Made by a program: the position numbers and the translations under genes. Under the pieces are notes generated by a model. The model was not told where the DNA came from. It did not search any database and was given only the letters and a program-made list of their open reading frames with translations. Below are positions 42,207 through 51,606 of a DNA stretch of 64,000 bases, piece by piece. Position 1 is the stretch's first letter, and each line of letters begins with the position of its first letter. The stretch comes from Marinobacter antarcticus (GTDB taxonomy: Bacteria > Pseudomonadota > Gammaproteobacteria > Pseudomonadales > Oleiphilaceae): the NCBI RefSeq assembly GCF_900142385.1, contig NZ_FRAQ01000001.1, positions 1,550,001 through 1,614,000 on the forward strand, read 5' to 3'.

Positions 42207-43850
42207 TTACTGCATCTGGTCACGAATCAGCTTTTTGTTGATCTTCCCGACGCTTGTTTTCGGAATATCATCAACAAAATCGATCTGGGAGGGTATCGCC
42301 CACTTGTTGATTTCACCGCTATCGACATAGTGCTGCAGATGGCTCTGTATATCTTCCAAGTTTGCCTGCTCGCCCGGCTTCAGGGTCACCAGAGCATAAG
42401 GCCGCTCGCCCCATTTTTCATCCGGAATGCCTACAACAGCAGCACCGGCTACCGCAGGGTGCTGGCTGATGAGGTTTTCCAGATCCAGGGATGACAGCCA
42501 CTCACCACCCGTTTTGATCACATCTTTGATTCGATCCTTGATGGTAAGCGTGTTATTTGGCTCCATGGAAGCAACGTCACCAGTATGCAGCCAGCCACCT
42601 TCCCAAAGCTCTTCGCCTTTAGCCGGCTCTTTGAAGTAACTCTGGGTGAGCCAGGGTGCCCGGGCAACGACCTCACCTTTGGCTTCGCCATCGTGCGCCA
42701 CCGGATTGCCTGAAGTGTCAACAATCTCCAGTTCCACCATGGGTACCGCGATGCCGGTCTTGATCCTCTTGGCGGTTTGCTGCTCCAGCGGTAGTTCGAG
42801 GTCTTCTGGTTTGAGATGGCTTGCGCTGAGCAACGGGCAGGTTTCCGACATGCCGTAAGCGGTGTACATGCGGATGCCAAGCTTCGCGCCAGCATCACAC
42901 AGGCCTTTGGTCAATGCGCTGCCGCCAATCAGAACCTGCCAGTTACTCAGGTCCGCCGTTTTGATGGATTCCGTGCCCATCATCATCTGCATGATGGTTG
43001 GAACACAGTGCGAGAAGGTCACCTTGTGTTCCTTGATCAGGTCAACCAGTAACTCTGGCTCATAGCGGCCGGGGTAAACCTGCTTGATACCCATCATGGT
43101 GGCAGCATAGGGAACGCCCCATGCATGAACGTGGAACATCGGCGTAACCGGCATATAGACCGACGACGAGCGCAGTAGCGGCAATTCATCGTAGGCTGAA
43201 AGTGAGCCGGTCATTGTCAGGGTATGCAGCACCAGTTGGCGATGGCTGAAGAACACACCTTTCGGGTTACCGGTGGTGCCGGTGGTATAGAAGGTGGTGG
43301 CAATACTATTCTCATCGAAATCCGGGAAGTCGAACTCTGCTGCCGCGCCGGCCAGAAGTGCTTCATACTCGCCGGCGGTCTCGAGCTTTGTATCCTTCGC
43401 GGTTTTCTCATCGCTCAGCTGGATATAGGTTTTGACGGTTTTGATTTCGTCCCGGACGCCTTCCAGGATTGGAAGGAAGTCGTCATGCACCAGCACCACA
43501 TCGTCTTCAGCGTGGTTCATGGTGTAAACAATCTGCTCCGGTGCCAGGCGTACGTTTACAGTATGCAATACCGCACCAATCATCGGGATCGCGAAAAAGC
43601 ATTCCAGATAGCGGGGCGTATCCCAGTCCATAACCGCCACAGTATCGCCTGGCTTAACGCCGGCATCAGTGAGGGCGTTAGCAAGGCGGTGAATGCGCTC
43701 TACCAGATCGGTGTAGGTGTACTTGCTACGATTGGCATATACGATTTCCTGATCTGGAGAATATCTTGGCCCCGAAAGCAGCAGCTGCTTGATCAACAGA
43801 GGGTACTGGTGGGCATTTTCAGCCGCGGGTAAAACTCGTGTCTGTGCCAT
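42207..43850 (-). CDS. AlkK-like medium/long-chain fatty acyl-CoA ligase
   Basis: The 547-residue AMP-forming ligase would activate fatty acids from alkane oxidation. It has the N-terminal YPLLIKQLLLSGPRYSPDQEIVY and GAVLHTVNVRLAPEQI typical of the AlkK/long-chain ligase group. The P-loop is YTTGTTGNPKGV near residue 185, followed by AYGMSETCPLLS near 325 and the hinge RIKDVIKTGGEWLSSLDLEN near 430. The conserved C-terminal Lys is in KTSVGKINKK. With AlkB and acyl-CoA dehydrogenase in the window it fits a hydrocarbon pathway. It is transcribed alone and ends in a strong terminator. Confidence 0.9.
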   Translation of the reverse strand: MAQTRVLPAAENAHQYPLLIKQLLLSGPRYSPDQEIVYANRSKYTYTDLVERIHRLANALTDAGVKPGDTVAVMDWDTPRYLECFFAIPMIGAVLHTVNVRLAPEQIVYTMNHAEDDVVLVHDDFLPILEGVRDEIKTVKTYIQLSDEKTAKDTKLETAGEYEALLAGAAAEFDFPDFDENSIATTFYTTGTTGNPKGVFFSHRQLVLHTLTMTGSLSAYDELPLLRSSSVYMPVTPMFHVHAWGVPYAATMMGIKQVYPGRYEPELLVDLIKEHKVTFSHCVPTIMQMMMGTESIKTADLSNWQVLIGGSALTKGLCDAGAKLGIRMYTAYGMSETCPLLSASHLKPEDLELPLEQQTAKRIKTGIAVPMVELEIVDTSGNPVAHDGEAKGEVVARAPWLTQSYFKEPAKGEELWEGGWLHTGDVASMEPNNTLTIKDRIKDVIKTGGEWLSSLDLENLISQHPAVAGAAVVGIPDEKWGERPYALVTLKPGEQANLEDIQSHLQHYVDSGEINKWAIPSQIDFVDDIPKTSVGKINKKLIRDQMQ

Positions 43851-43981
43851 GTCTGGAATCCTCTTTCCCGTTTTTTGGTGTTATCTGAGAAGTTGGCTAA
43901 ATCTGACATAAATTGTGTAAAACCGGAAGCTTGCACCGCATTCCCGTTAAAGCCCGGTGGAGAATCCGGGCTGGGTTTGAG

Positions 43982-44314
43982 TTACTGCTCCCAGGGATTG
44001 CCTTCGGTGCCGTCCATGGTTTTTACACCTATGTGCATGGCTGCTTTGGCCAGCATGTTGGCGCTCACCGGGGCGGTCATCAGCAGAAAAACGGTAATCA
44101 GAATTTCAGAAATGCCGATAGCCTCGCCCCGGCTGCTGAAATAAATAACCGAGCTGAGCATGATGGCGCCCACGCCAACGGTGGTTGCTTTGGTTGGCCC
44201 GTGCAGCCGGGTGTAAAAGTCTGGCAGTCGGGCAAGGCCGATTGCGCCAACCAGTGTAAAGAAACCACCTAGCAACAGCAGGGCCGAGATGGCGTATTCC
44301 GCAAACAGGCTCAT
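43982..44314 (-). CDS. mrpG: Mrp antiporter subunit G
   Basis: The 110-residue protein has three membrane helices and the MnhG/PhaG pattern: LLLGGFFTLVGAIGLARLPDFYTRLHGPTKATTVG. It is the last gene of the six-gene Mrp operon, a Na+/H+ (or K+/H+) antiporter driven by the proton motive force and related to complex I. GGAGG precedes the ATG. It is separated from mrpF by 54 bases, the largest gap in the operon. Confidence 0.93.
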   Translation of the reverse strand: MSLFAEYAISALLLLGGFFTLVGAIGLARLPDFYTRLHGPTKATTVGVGAIMLSSVIYFSSRGEAIGISEILITVFLLMTAPVSANMLAKAAMHIGVKTMDGTEGNPWEQ

Positions 44315-44368
44315 GAGTTATATCCTCCGTGAGCGAACGGGCAAAGGTAGGCCGACCGGGCTTGATCG

Positions 44369-44638
44369 TTACTCAATGACACTACCTCGCTTCAGGTATT
44401 TAGCCATGGCTACGGTACCGACGAAGCCCATAACTGCGATCAGCAGGGCGGACTCAAGGTACATACGCGTACCCAGGGTTATGCCCAGCAGAATAATTAG
44501 CGCAATGGCATTGATATAGAGAGTATCAAGTGCCAGTACCCTGTCTGGCGCATCCGGCCCTTTGATTACACGGTACACGTTAAGCAGCGCGGCCAGGGTC
44601 ACCATGGCAATGGTGAGGTAAAGAGCAATGGTGATCAT
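44369..44638 (-). CDS. mrpF: Mrp antiporter subunit F
   Basis: The 89-residue protein has three helices and the MnhF motif YRVIKGPDAPDRVLALDTLYINAIALIILLGI. It starts inside the last codons of mrpE (four-base overlap), which implies coupled translation. It is a small membrane subunit of the Mrp complex. Confidence 0.93.
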   Translation of the reverse strand: MITIALYLTIAMVTLAALLNVYRVIKGPDAPDRVLALDTLYINAIALIILLGITLGTRMYLESALLIAVMGFVGTVAMAKYLKRGSVIE

Positions 44639-45123
44639 TGGAACATCTCCATCAACGGCTTCTCATAGCTGTTGTAAATGGCGTCAATAACCTCCTGGTC
44701 ACTGGTGGCGTCGAGCGCATGGATCAGCAGGGTTTTATTGTCATCGCTTATATCCACACTGACGGTTCCGGGAGTGAGTGAGATGGTGCTGGCCAGAATG
44801 GATATTGCCAGTGGGTGCTCCAGTCTCAGCGGGTAACAGACGAAAACCGGGCGTGGCGCACGGGGGCTGAGAATAAGCCAGGCGACGGAAAAGCTCGCCA
44901 CCAGAATATCCTTTAGCACTCGCAGTATGTAAGCCGGCATACGCCAGGCTTTTACAAAGGCAGGTCGCTCTGGCCAGAAACCGTGAGTCATTTGGGGAAT
45001 CAGCCAGGCCAGGATCAGCCCGAGAACGAGGCTGCCACCGGATACGCCATCGCTGAGTATCTGCCAGGTGAGGAACAGAGTCAGGCTCAGCCAGGGTTGA
45101 GGAAAACTCAGACGATCAAACAT
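44635..45123 (-). CDS. mrpE: Mrp antiporter subunit E
   Basis: The 162-residue protein has two or three helices and the MnhE features SGGSLVLGLILAWLIPQMTHGFWPERP and the C-terminal SISLTPGTVSVDISDDNKTLLIHALD. The start codon shares one base with the stop of mrpD. MrpE is needed for full antiport activity in studied systems. Confidence 0.93.
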   Translation of the reverse strand: MFDRLSFPQPWLSLTLFLTWQILSDGVSGGSLVLGLILAWLIPQMTHGFWPERPAFVKAWRMPAYILRVLKDILVASFSVAWLILSPRAPRPVFVCYPLRLEHPLAISILASTISLTPGTVSVDISDDNKTLLIHALDATSDQEVIDAIYNSYEKPLMEMFQ

Positions 45124-46661
45124 CAGTTTATCTCCCCCACCAGAGAGTCCTGCGGAACATACATGGGAGTCTGCAGAATATTGATATAGCCATGGTTGTC
45201 GTGCAACTGCTCAGCGGTTGCGCGGGTGTAATCACTTACCGGCCCGGCCAGGACAACGATCAGAATGGTCAGGCAGGTCAGAATACCGGTCGAGACCGAA
45301 ACCCGGCTGTTAAGAGGTTCGGGCGTTTCCAGGTGGCCATCTATGTTCCACCAGAAAACGATGCTCCCGGCGCGGCTGTAGGCAATAAGCGTCAGAAAGC
45401 TGCCAACCAGAAGAACGCCCCATAGCCACGCCATTTCGATGCCGGGGTCAACCGACTGAAGGATCAGAAGCTTGCCGAAAAAACCGCTCAGGGGTGGTAG
45501 GCCTGCGGCGGAGACCGCGCCAATCAGAAAAAGTACACTCAGAAAAGTCCGGTGGCGCATCTTTGGCGCTGTGACGATATTGTCACCGGCCTGGCCTCTC
45601 TGGCTTGCGACCAGTTCGGAAACCAGAAACAGGGCGGCAACCGTCCAGGTGGTGCTGACCAGATAAAACAGGGCCGCCGACAAGCCAGCTACTGAGCCAA
45701 GCGCGATGGGCGCAAGCAGAGTGCCCACGGAAATAATCACCTGCCAGGCCACCAGTGTTTTCAGGTTGTTGGCGCCGAGTGCTCCGATAACACCCATGCT
45801 GAGGGTTACCAGGGCCAGAGGGAATAGCCAATCCATGCCCAGGTTCGCTAACTCGCCGGCGCCTTCTCCGAAGATCAGCGGGTAGATTCTCACGATGGCA
45901 TAAATGCCTACCTTGGTCATGACCGCAAAGAGCGCCGCCACCGGGGCGGTTGCCCTGGCATAGGCCTTGGGCAGCCAAAAGCACAGCGGCAGAATGGCGG
46001 CTTTCAGGCCAAAAACTACCAGCAGCATCATGCCGCCGGCCTTCACAAGGTTCAGGTTGCTGCCGGAGACTTGCGGGATTTTTACGGCCAGATCCGCCAT
46101 GTTCAATGTGCCGGTAACGCTGTAAATCATACCGACACTGATCAGGAACAGTGCCGAGCCCAACAGGTTCAGGACTACATAGTGAAGCCCGGGTACGGTT
46201 CGTGCAGTACCACCGCCGTGCATGAGCAAACCGTAGGAGGCGATAAGCAGAATCTCAAAGGCAACGAACAGGTTGAACAGGTCGCCGGTCAGAAACGCGA
46301 TGTTCAGGCCCATCAACTGGAACAGAAACAGGGCATGGAACTGCCGGTTGTCCTCATCGGCTCCGCCACTGGCATAGATATGACAGAACAGACCAAGAAT
46401 CGCCGTCAGAACCAGCATCAGTGCAGCCAGACGGTCAAGAACCATAACTATGCCGAAGGGCGGTTGCCAGTTGCCAAACGCATAGATGCGGTAGCTGCCA
46501 TCACTGGCAAGCATCAGCAGCACAACAGCGGACACCAGCATCAGCACGGTCGTGGCGATTGCCAGAGTGCGGCGCAGCCTGATCGGGGCATAGCCCATGA
46601 ATACCTGCAGGATGCCGCCGAGCAGTGGTATCAGAATCGGAGCGATAAGCCAGTGAGTCAT
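45123..46661 (-). CDS. mrpD: Mrp antiporter subunit D
   Basis: The 512-residue, ~14-helix protein is an antiporter-like subunit homologous to NuoM/NuoN. Visible features include FNLFVAFEILLIASYGLLMHGG with the conserved helix-5 Glu, and FGLKAAILPLCFWLPKAYARATAPVAALFAVMTKVGIYAIVRI with the helix-7/8 Lys residues. It would carry part of the proton or sodium path. It overlaps mrpC by four bases. Confidence 0.93.
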   Translation of the reverse strand: MTHWLIAPILIPLLGGILQVFMGYAPIRLRRTLAIATTVLMLVSAVVLLMLASDGSYRIYAFGNWQPPFGIVMVLDRLAALMLVLTAILGLFCHIYASGGADEDNRQFHALFLFQLMGLNIAFLTGDLFNLFVAFEILLIASYGLLMHGGGTARTVPGLHYVVLNLLGSALFLISVGMIYSVTGTLNMADLAVKIPQVSGSNLNLVKAGGMMLLVVFGLKAAILPLCFWLPKAYARATAPVAALFAVMTKVGIYAIVRIYPLIFGEGAGELANLGMDWLFPLALVTLSMGVIGALGANNLKTLVAWQVIISVGTLLAPIALGSVAGLSAALFYLVSTTWTVAALFLVSELVASQRGQAGDNIVTAPKMRHRTFLSVLFLIGAVSAAGLPPLSGFFGKLLILQSVDPGIEMAWLWGVLLVGSFLTLIAYSRAGSIVFWWNIDGHLETPEPLNSRVSVSTGILTCLTILIVVLAGPVSDYTRATAEQLHDNHGYINILQTPMYVPQDSLVGEIN

Positions 46662-47026
46662 TTACCGGTTACCTCCCGTTCCTGTTTCGATGATGGCGGC
46701 ATTTTTTTACGCTGGCCATCCACATGATCGTCTTCGTTGTCTGCCAGGTTGCGCAGGGACAGAACAACCAGAAACGCTGTCATGGCAAAGCCAATAACGA
46801 TTGCCGTGAGCACCAGCGCCTGAGGCAGCGGGTCGGAATAGCTGGCGGAGGTTCCGATGACCGGTTGCTGTCCGGTAGCGAGACGCCCCGTGGCGAACAG
46901 AAACAGGTTTACACCGTAAGAAAGCATGGTGAGGCCCATGACCACCGGGAAGGTGCGTGCGCGTAGCAGAAGATAGACACCGGACGCCGTCAGGGCGCCG
47001 ATAACCAGTGCAAATAACAGTTCCAT
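46658..47026 (-). CDS. mrpC: Mrp antiporter subunit C
   Basis: The 122-residue protein has three helices and resembles NuoK. MGLTMLSYGVNLFLFATGRL and PLPQALVLTAIVIGFAMTAFLVVLSLR are the family landmarks. The C-terminus is charged and cytoplasmic. It overlaps mrpA by one base and mrpD by four. Confidence 0.93.
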   Translation of the reverse strand: MELLFALVIGALTASGVYLLLRARTFPVVMGLTMLSYGVNLFLFATGRLATGQQPVIGTSASYSDPLPQALVLTAIVIGFAMTAFLVVLSLRNLADNEDDHVDGQRKKMPPSSKQEREVTGK

Positions 47027-49827
47027 TACACGCCCTCCTTTTTGCTTTTGATGGCCGAATGAGGCGACAGCCTGCCAATGCTGACCAGTGCCAGCAAGGT
47101 GGCGCCAATCACGGCCAGGTAGACACCCAGATCAAACACCAGTGCCGAGGCAACCTCGAACTTGCCCACCACGGGCCAGGTAATATAGCCAAATGTGGAT
47201 GTCAGGAAGGGGTAGCCGAAGGCCAGGCTGCCGGAACCAGCAATGGTCGCGAACAGCAGGCCGAGGCCGATAACATTATGGTAGCGGAACGGAATGCGAT
47301 CCTGAGTCCATATCATGCCGCTGGCGATATACTGAAGGATTAGCGCCACGGAGGTGATCAGGCCGGCGATAAAGCCACCGCCGGGCAGGTTATGCCCGCG
47401 CAGGAAAATATAGGCAGACACCATAAGGGCCAGCGGCAGCATGGGGCGGGCAATCTGGCGCAGCATTAGCGGGTAGCTGTCCCGGGTCCAGGCATGCCCC
47501 AGTCCGTCTCCGGGCGGTGGTGTCAGCGCCGTATTTTTCAACATGGAGTAGATGCCCAGTGCGGCAATGGCCAGCACAGTGATCTCACCCAGCGTATCGA
47601 AACCACGGAAGTCGACCAGAATTACGTTAACTACGTTGGTTCCGCCGCCGCCCGGCTTGCTGTTTTCCAGAAAGAATTCGGAAATAGAGCTGAACGGCTG
47701 GGTCAGCATGGCCAATGTGATCAGGGTCATCCCGGTACCTGCAACCAGTGCAATCAGGATATCGCGAATACGCCGTCCTCTAGAGGTCTCCACTGGTGTC
47801 CAGGACGGCATGTAATAGAGTGCCAGCATCAACAGAACAATGGTGACCACTTCCACAGAGAGTTGTGTCATGGCCAGATCCGGTGCGGAGAAGCGTGCGA
47901 ACGCTAACGCGACAATCAGGCCAACAACGCTCAGGAGCACGAGTGCGTAAAAGCGCTCCCGGTGCCAGACGGCTGCTGCCAGTGCAGATATCATGAGCGC
48001 ACCGGCGGCAAGCGCCGTGGGCCAGTCTACTTTGCTCAGCCCGTTCTCCCCTATATAGAAACCGGTGTCGGCCAGAGGCAGGGCGGTCACTGCAATCACG
48101 CTCACAACCAAAAGCATGGCATAGCGTTGGAGAGAGCCATTTTCGACCCATCCGGTAAAACGGTGTGCCAGGTCAACGAACTTTGAAACCACGGTTTCAA
48201 ACACGGCTTTCTCGTCAATCTCCCGGAAACGGGCATGGAAGTCGAAAAAGCGCTGGCGCTGGCTGTACATCAGCAAGCCACCGAAGAACGCCAGGAAACT
48301 CATCAACAGGGGCAGGTTCAGGCCATGGACCACCGCAAGCTGATAATCTGGCGCGTCAACACCGAGTGTGGCTGAAGCAGCAGAATAAAGTAGCGGGCCC
48401 ACGGAGAACGTTGGGAAGATACCAACCATGACGCACGCGAACACCAGAATTTCCACCGGAATTTTCATGTAGCGTGGCGGCTCATGGGGCGGGAATATCG
48501 GTAGGTCAACCGGCTTGCCGTTGAAGAAAACATCGTGAATGAAGCGAGCCGAGTAGGCAACGGCAAAGATGCCCGCCAAGGTCGCGATAATGGGTGGAAT
48601 CCATGACCATAGGCCAGGAAGGTTGAGCTGAAGGGATTCCGCAAAGAACATTTCCTTGCTGAGAAAGCCGTTCAACAGAGGAACCCCCCCCATCGATGCT
48701 GCTGCAACCATCGCCAACGTGGCGGTATGCGGCATATAGCGCCAGAGCCCATTGATTCGACGCATATCACGGGTGCCGGTTTCGTGGTCAATAATACCGG
48801 CAGCCATAAACAGTGACGCTTTGAAAATGGCGTGATTTATCACATGAAATACCGCCGCGACCGCGGCCAGTTGGGTACCCATGCCGAACAGCAGGGTGAT
48901 CAGGCCCAAATGGCTCACAGTTGAATAAGCGAGCAGGCCTTTCAGATCGTGCTTGAACATGGCCACATAGGCGCCAAGCAGCAGAGTGGCCAAGCCAGTA
49001 AAGCTGACCATGTAGAACCACTGCTCGGTTCCAGCCAGAGCCGGGTAAAGGCGTGCCATGAGGAATATGCCGGCTTTGACCATGGTGGCAGAATGCAGGT
49101 AGGCAGAGACTGGCGTGGGTGCTTCCATGGCGTGGGGTAGCCAGAAGTGAAACGGGAACTGGGCAGATTTCGTGAAGGCGCCGAGCAAAACCAGGGTTAG
49201 TGCAACCGGGTAAAGGGCGTGGGCTTTTATCTGATCGCCGGCGGCGAGCACATCATCCAGTTCAAAACTGCCAACAATATTGCCGATAAGCAGAATGCCG
49301 GCCAGCAAGGCGAGGCCACCGCCTCCGGTGACGGCCAGTGCCATACGTGCGCCACGCCGGGCATCTTGTTTGTGCGTCCAGAAACTGATCAGCAGGAATG
49401 ACGTCAAGCTGGTGAGCTCCCAGAAAATAAGCATCAGCAGCAGGTTGCCGGAGAGCACTATGCCCAACATCGAGCCTTTGAAGCACAGAAGCAGAGAGTA
49501 GAATTTGGCTACATTCTCATGCGCTTTAAGATAGTAGTGGGCATAGAGTATGACCAGAAGTCCGATGAGCAGAATTATCAATGCAAACAGCAGTGCCAAG
49601 CCATCAAGACGAAAACTGAAAGACAGCCCGAGCGCAGGAAGCCATTCGTAGCTGTGCAGCACAGTGCCGCCCGCCGAAAGAACAGGCCAGTGTGGAAAAA
49701 GTGCCGCCAGGGCAATCAGTGCAGGGACAGATGATGCTATTGCGATAGCTGTTCGCCCGGCCTGGGCAAACAGGGGTGCGGCTAAGGCCCCCAGAAATGG
49801 CAGTAGTACAACCAGCGGTAGCGACAT
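47026..49827 (-). CDS. mrpA: Mrp antiporter fused A-B subunit
   Basis: The 933-residue protein is first in the operon. The N-terminal two thirds (about 1-560) match MrpA/NuoL, with helix-5 Glu in LLMLIFWELTSLTSFLLISFW and FHFWLPHAMEAPTPVSAYLHSATMVKAGIFLMARLYPAL. A C-terminal domain of ~140 residues (from about 790) matches MrpB: PMLPLALMVSAYIFLRGHNLPGGGFIAGLITSVALILQYIASG. Separate mrpA and mrpB genes exist in Bacillus; the fused form is the group-2 arrangement of many proteobacteria. This explains why the operon has six genes instead of seven. Na+ export and pH homeostasis are the expected roles, apt for a marine habitat. Confidence 0.93.
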   Translation of the reverse strand: MSLPLVVLLPFLGALAAPLFAQAGRTAIAIASSVPALIALAALFPHWPVLSAGGTVLHSYEWLPALGLSFSFRLDGLALLFALIILLIGLLVILYAHYYLKAHENVAKFYSLLLCFKGSMLGIVLSGNLLLMLIFWELTSLTSFLLISFWTHKQDARRGARMALAVTGGGGLALLAGILLIGNIVGSFELDDVLAAGDQIKAHALYPVALTLVLLGAFTKSAQFPFHFWLPHAMEAPTPVSAYLHSATMVKAGIFLMARLYPALAGTEQWFYMVSFTGLATLLLGAYVAMFKHDLKGLLAYSTVSHLGLITLLFGMGTQLAAVAAVFHVINHAIFKASLFMAAGIIDHETGTRDMRRINGLWRYMPHTATLAMVAAASMGGVPLLNGFLSKEMFFAESLQLNLPGLWSWIPPIIATLAGIFAVAYSARFIHDVFFNGKPVDLPIFPPHEPPRYMKIPVEILVFACVMVGIFPTFSVGPLLYSAASATLGVDAPDYQLAVVHGLNLPLLMSFLAFFGGLLMYSQRQRFFDFHARFREIDEKAVFETVVSKFVDLAHRFTGWVENGSLQRYAMLLVVSVIAVTALPLADTGFYIGENGLSKVDWPTALAAGALMISALAAAVWHRERFYALVLLSVVGLIVALAFARFSAPDLAMTQLSVEVVTIVLLMLALYYMPSWTPVETSRGRRIRDILIALVAGTGMTLITLAMLTQPFSSISEFFLENSKPGGGGTNVVNVILVDFRGFDTLGEITVLAIAALGIYSMLKNTALTPPPGDGLGHAWTRDSYPLMLRQIARPMLPLALMVSAYIFLRGHNLPGGGFIAGLITSVALILQYIASGMIWTQDRIPFRYHNVIGLGLLFATIAGSGSLAFGYPFLTSTFGYITWPVVGKFEVASALVFDLGVYLAVIGATLLALVSIGRLSPHSAIKSKKEGV

Positions 49828-50158
49828 CGCAGCCTCGTTAACGGTTTTCTTTTGTTATGGATAGGGATGGCTTATGAGTCTGAGTCTAGTCTCCGGTCAG
49901 CCACCCTGCATAAGTCGCATCGAGGCGGTCATGGCAGGCGCCAGGAGATGAATCAGCGGGAGGCCGGTGGGTCTGGGAAGTACGGCAAACGCCCACGATG
50001 CCGCGCGATGTCAGCGGTAATAGGGGGACGATTGATCTGCATGCAGCCGACGGACCTTGCGGTCATGGTTGCTCCGTTAGTAAAACCTGGAAACCGATGA
50101 TACGTGCCCGGGCTCGCAGGTCAAGTCAACTTGTGATGGATCAGGTGCAGAAGTTGTA
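49828..50158. other. 330-bp leader/intergenic region of the mrp operon
   Basis: No gene is supported in this region. It holds the promoter region of the Mrp operon on the minus strand. I looked for a sodium-sensing or other riboswitch and recognised none. Short plus-strand frames here lack ribosome binding sites. The stretch ends at the terminator of the small minus-strand gene. Confidence 0.4.
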
Positions 50159-50159
50159 T

Positions 50160-50205
50160 TTAAAAGTGACGTGGAGGGGCATAGTTCGACCCCTTTCCGT
50201 CACTT
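50160..50205 (-). terminator. Terminator overlapping the stop of the 54-aa gene
   Basis: On the minus strand AAGTGACG (50205-50198) pairs with CGTCACTT (50171-50164), and an inner AGGGG/CCCCT pair adds five more. A TTTTA tail follows the stem. The stop codon of the small gene lies in the stem, so the 3' untranslated region is almost nil. Confidence 0.6.
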
Positions 50206-50364
50206 GGCCGACTTGAGGGCGTTGAAAATCGCTTCGGCTTCGGCTTCCAGCACCTGATTGCGCAGACTGCCACCCTGCCGGTTGGCCTGCTCAATCTGTT
50301 CAAGCTTCATGCTGTACAGCCTGCTGAGAACCTCAACCCGGGTTTGTTGAACTGGTGCGTTCAT
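50200..50364 (-). CDS. Small hypothetical protein (54 aa)
   Basis: GGAGGAAAAGTGCC directly precedes the ATG at 50364, a strong ribosome binding site. The product is a helical, charged protein beginning NAPVQQTRVEVLSRLYSMK and ending EAEAIFNALKSAK, without membrane segment. I do not recognise a family. A terminator begins at its stop codon, which supports a real transcription unit. It lies between the Mrp operon and the GlxA-like gene, all on the minus strand, yet is bounded on its downstream side by its own terminator. Confidence 0.65.
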   Translation of the reverse strand: MNAPVQQTRVEVLSRLYSMKLEQIEQANRQGGSLRNQVLEAEAEAIFNALKSAK

Positions 50365-50473
50365 GGCACTTTTCCTCCACATGACGCCTGTCAGTATACT
50401 TTACGAAAACATCCAGCCAGTGGCCGTTAGGGTTATCGAATGCATAACCCGGGCCAAATGATCGCTGTCGTGG

Positions 50474-51472
50474 TTAACGGCCAAACCGCGAACGGTAGGC
50501 CCCCGGGGCGAGCCCGGTCTGTTTGCGAAATAAACGGCTGAAAGAACTGACATCCTCGTAGCCCACCAGTCGGGTAACGTCCTCTACGGGCAAACGGGAG
50601 TTCTCTAAATGCTGGCGCGCGGCCTCTATCCGAATGGCCTGAAGGTAGCCCGTGGGTGTATCACCGGTTGCCAGTTTGAATCGCCGCATCAGCGAGCGCG
50701 TGGTCAGGCCGCTTAAAGCGGCAAGAGAGTGTAGGTTCACGGCTTCAACATAGTGCTCCTCCAGCCAGTCCTGCAGCTTCAGAATCACCGGATCTGAATG
50801 ATACCTCTTGGTCTGAAGAGCGCTGTATGGCGCCTGGCTATTGCGCCCGGCATCGATAACAAACGCCTTCGCCAACTCCCGGGCAACCTGGGCACCTGCG
50901 TGGCGTTCTATCAGCTGCACACCCAGATCCCACCAGGCCATGCCGCCACCGGCACAGGCGATGTGCCCGTCTACCGTTACCAGTTTTTCCGGATTCAGGT
51001 TTACTAGCGGGTAGCGCTGGCGAAAAAGGTTGCTGAAGCCCCAGTGGGTTGTGGCTTCTCTGCCATCCAGCAAACCAGCCTCTGCCAGAAGGAACGCCCC
51101 TGTGCAGTTACTGGCCACCCTAACCTGTCCGGCAGAGCTACCGTTCAGGTTGTGGAACTGGCTCAGCCAGGCAATCAGATCCGGGTTTGATGCCAGCACC
51201 CGATCAATCGGCGCGCCGATGGTCGGCACGATCACCAGATCTGCGCTATTCGTGTCCAGCTCCTCCCAGCTCCCATCAGATAGCAGGGTTATGCCGTTGA
51301 TGCATCGGCAGGGATCACCGTTACGCGTTAGCAGGCGCGTGTTGAAGCGGGGCACTGGCTGTTCGTCATGAATGCGTGCCCAGGTCACACCGGCCAGACG
51401 AAACAAATCGATCACGCCTGTAATAGCGCTCGCCAGCGCACCATCAAAACCAATGACAGAAACTGTCTGCAT
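50474..51472 (-). CDS. GlxA-like AraC-family regulator
   Basis: The 332-residue protein has a DJ-1/PfpI-like N-terminal domain (about residues 5-190, with VRVASNCTGAFLLAEAGLLDGREATTHWGFSNLF around the nucleophile-elbow Cys). An AraC-type double helix-turn-helix follows at 215-332 (HSLAALSGLTTRSLMRRFKLATGDTPTGYLQAIRIEAARQHLE and VTRLVGYEDVSSFSRLFRKQTGLAPGAYR). The frame is open 44 codons further upstream, but GGAG before the ATG at 51472 decides the start. It is divergent from the acyl-CoA dehydrogenase gene and may control it. Confidence 0.88.
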   Translation of the reverse strand: MQTVSVIGFDGALASAITGVIDLFRLAGVTWARIHDEQPVPRFNTRLLTRNGDPCRCINGITLLSDGSWEELDTNSADLVIVPTIGAPIDRVLASNPDLIAWLSQFHNLNGSSAGQVRVASNCTGAFLLAEAGLLDGREATTHWGFSNLFRQRYPLVNLNPEKLVTVDGHIACAGGGMAWWDLGVQLIERHAGAQVARELAKAFVIDAGRNSQAPYSALQTKRYHSDPVILKLQDWLEEHYVEAVNLHSLAALSGLTTRSLMRRFKLATGDTPTGYLQAIRIEAARQHLENSRLPVEDVTRLVGYEDVSSFSRLFRKQTGLAPGAYRSRFGR

Positions 51473-51606
51473 GAGAGCTCCGGTTTGAAGGGTAGTGGCG
51501 GAATCAACCATAATTATGTCATAAACGCCGGTTCTCAGGAAAACCCGGTTGTGAGAGCCTGTAGCAACCAATTGACGCTCCGTTAAATTATCAGGAAGCT
51601 GCATAA

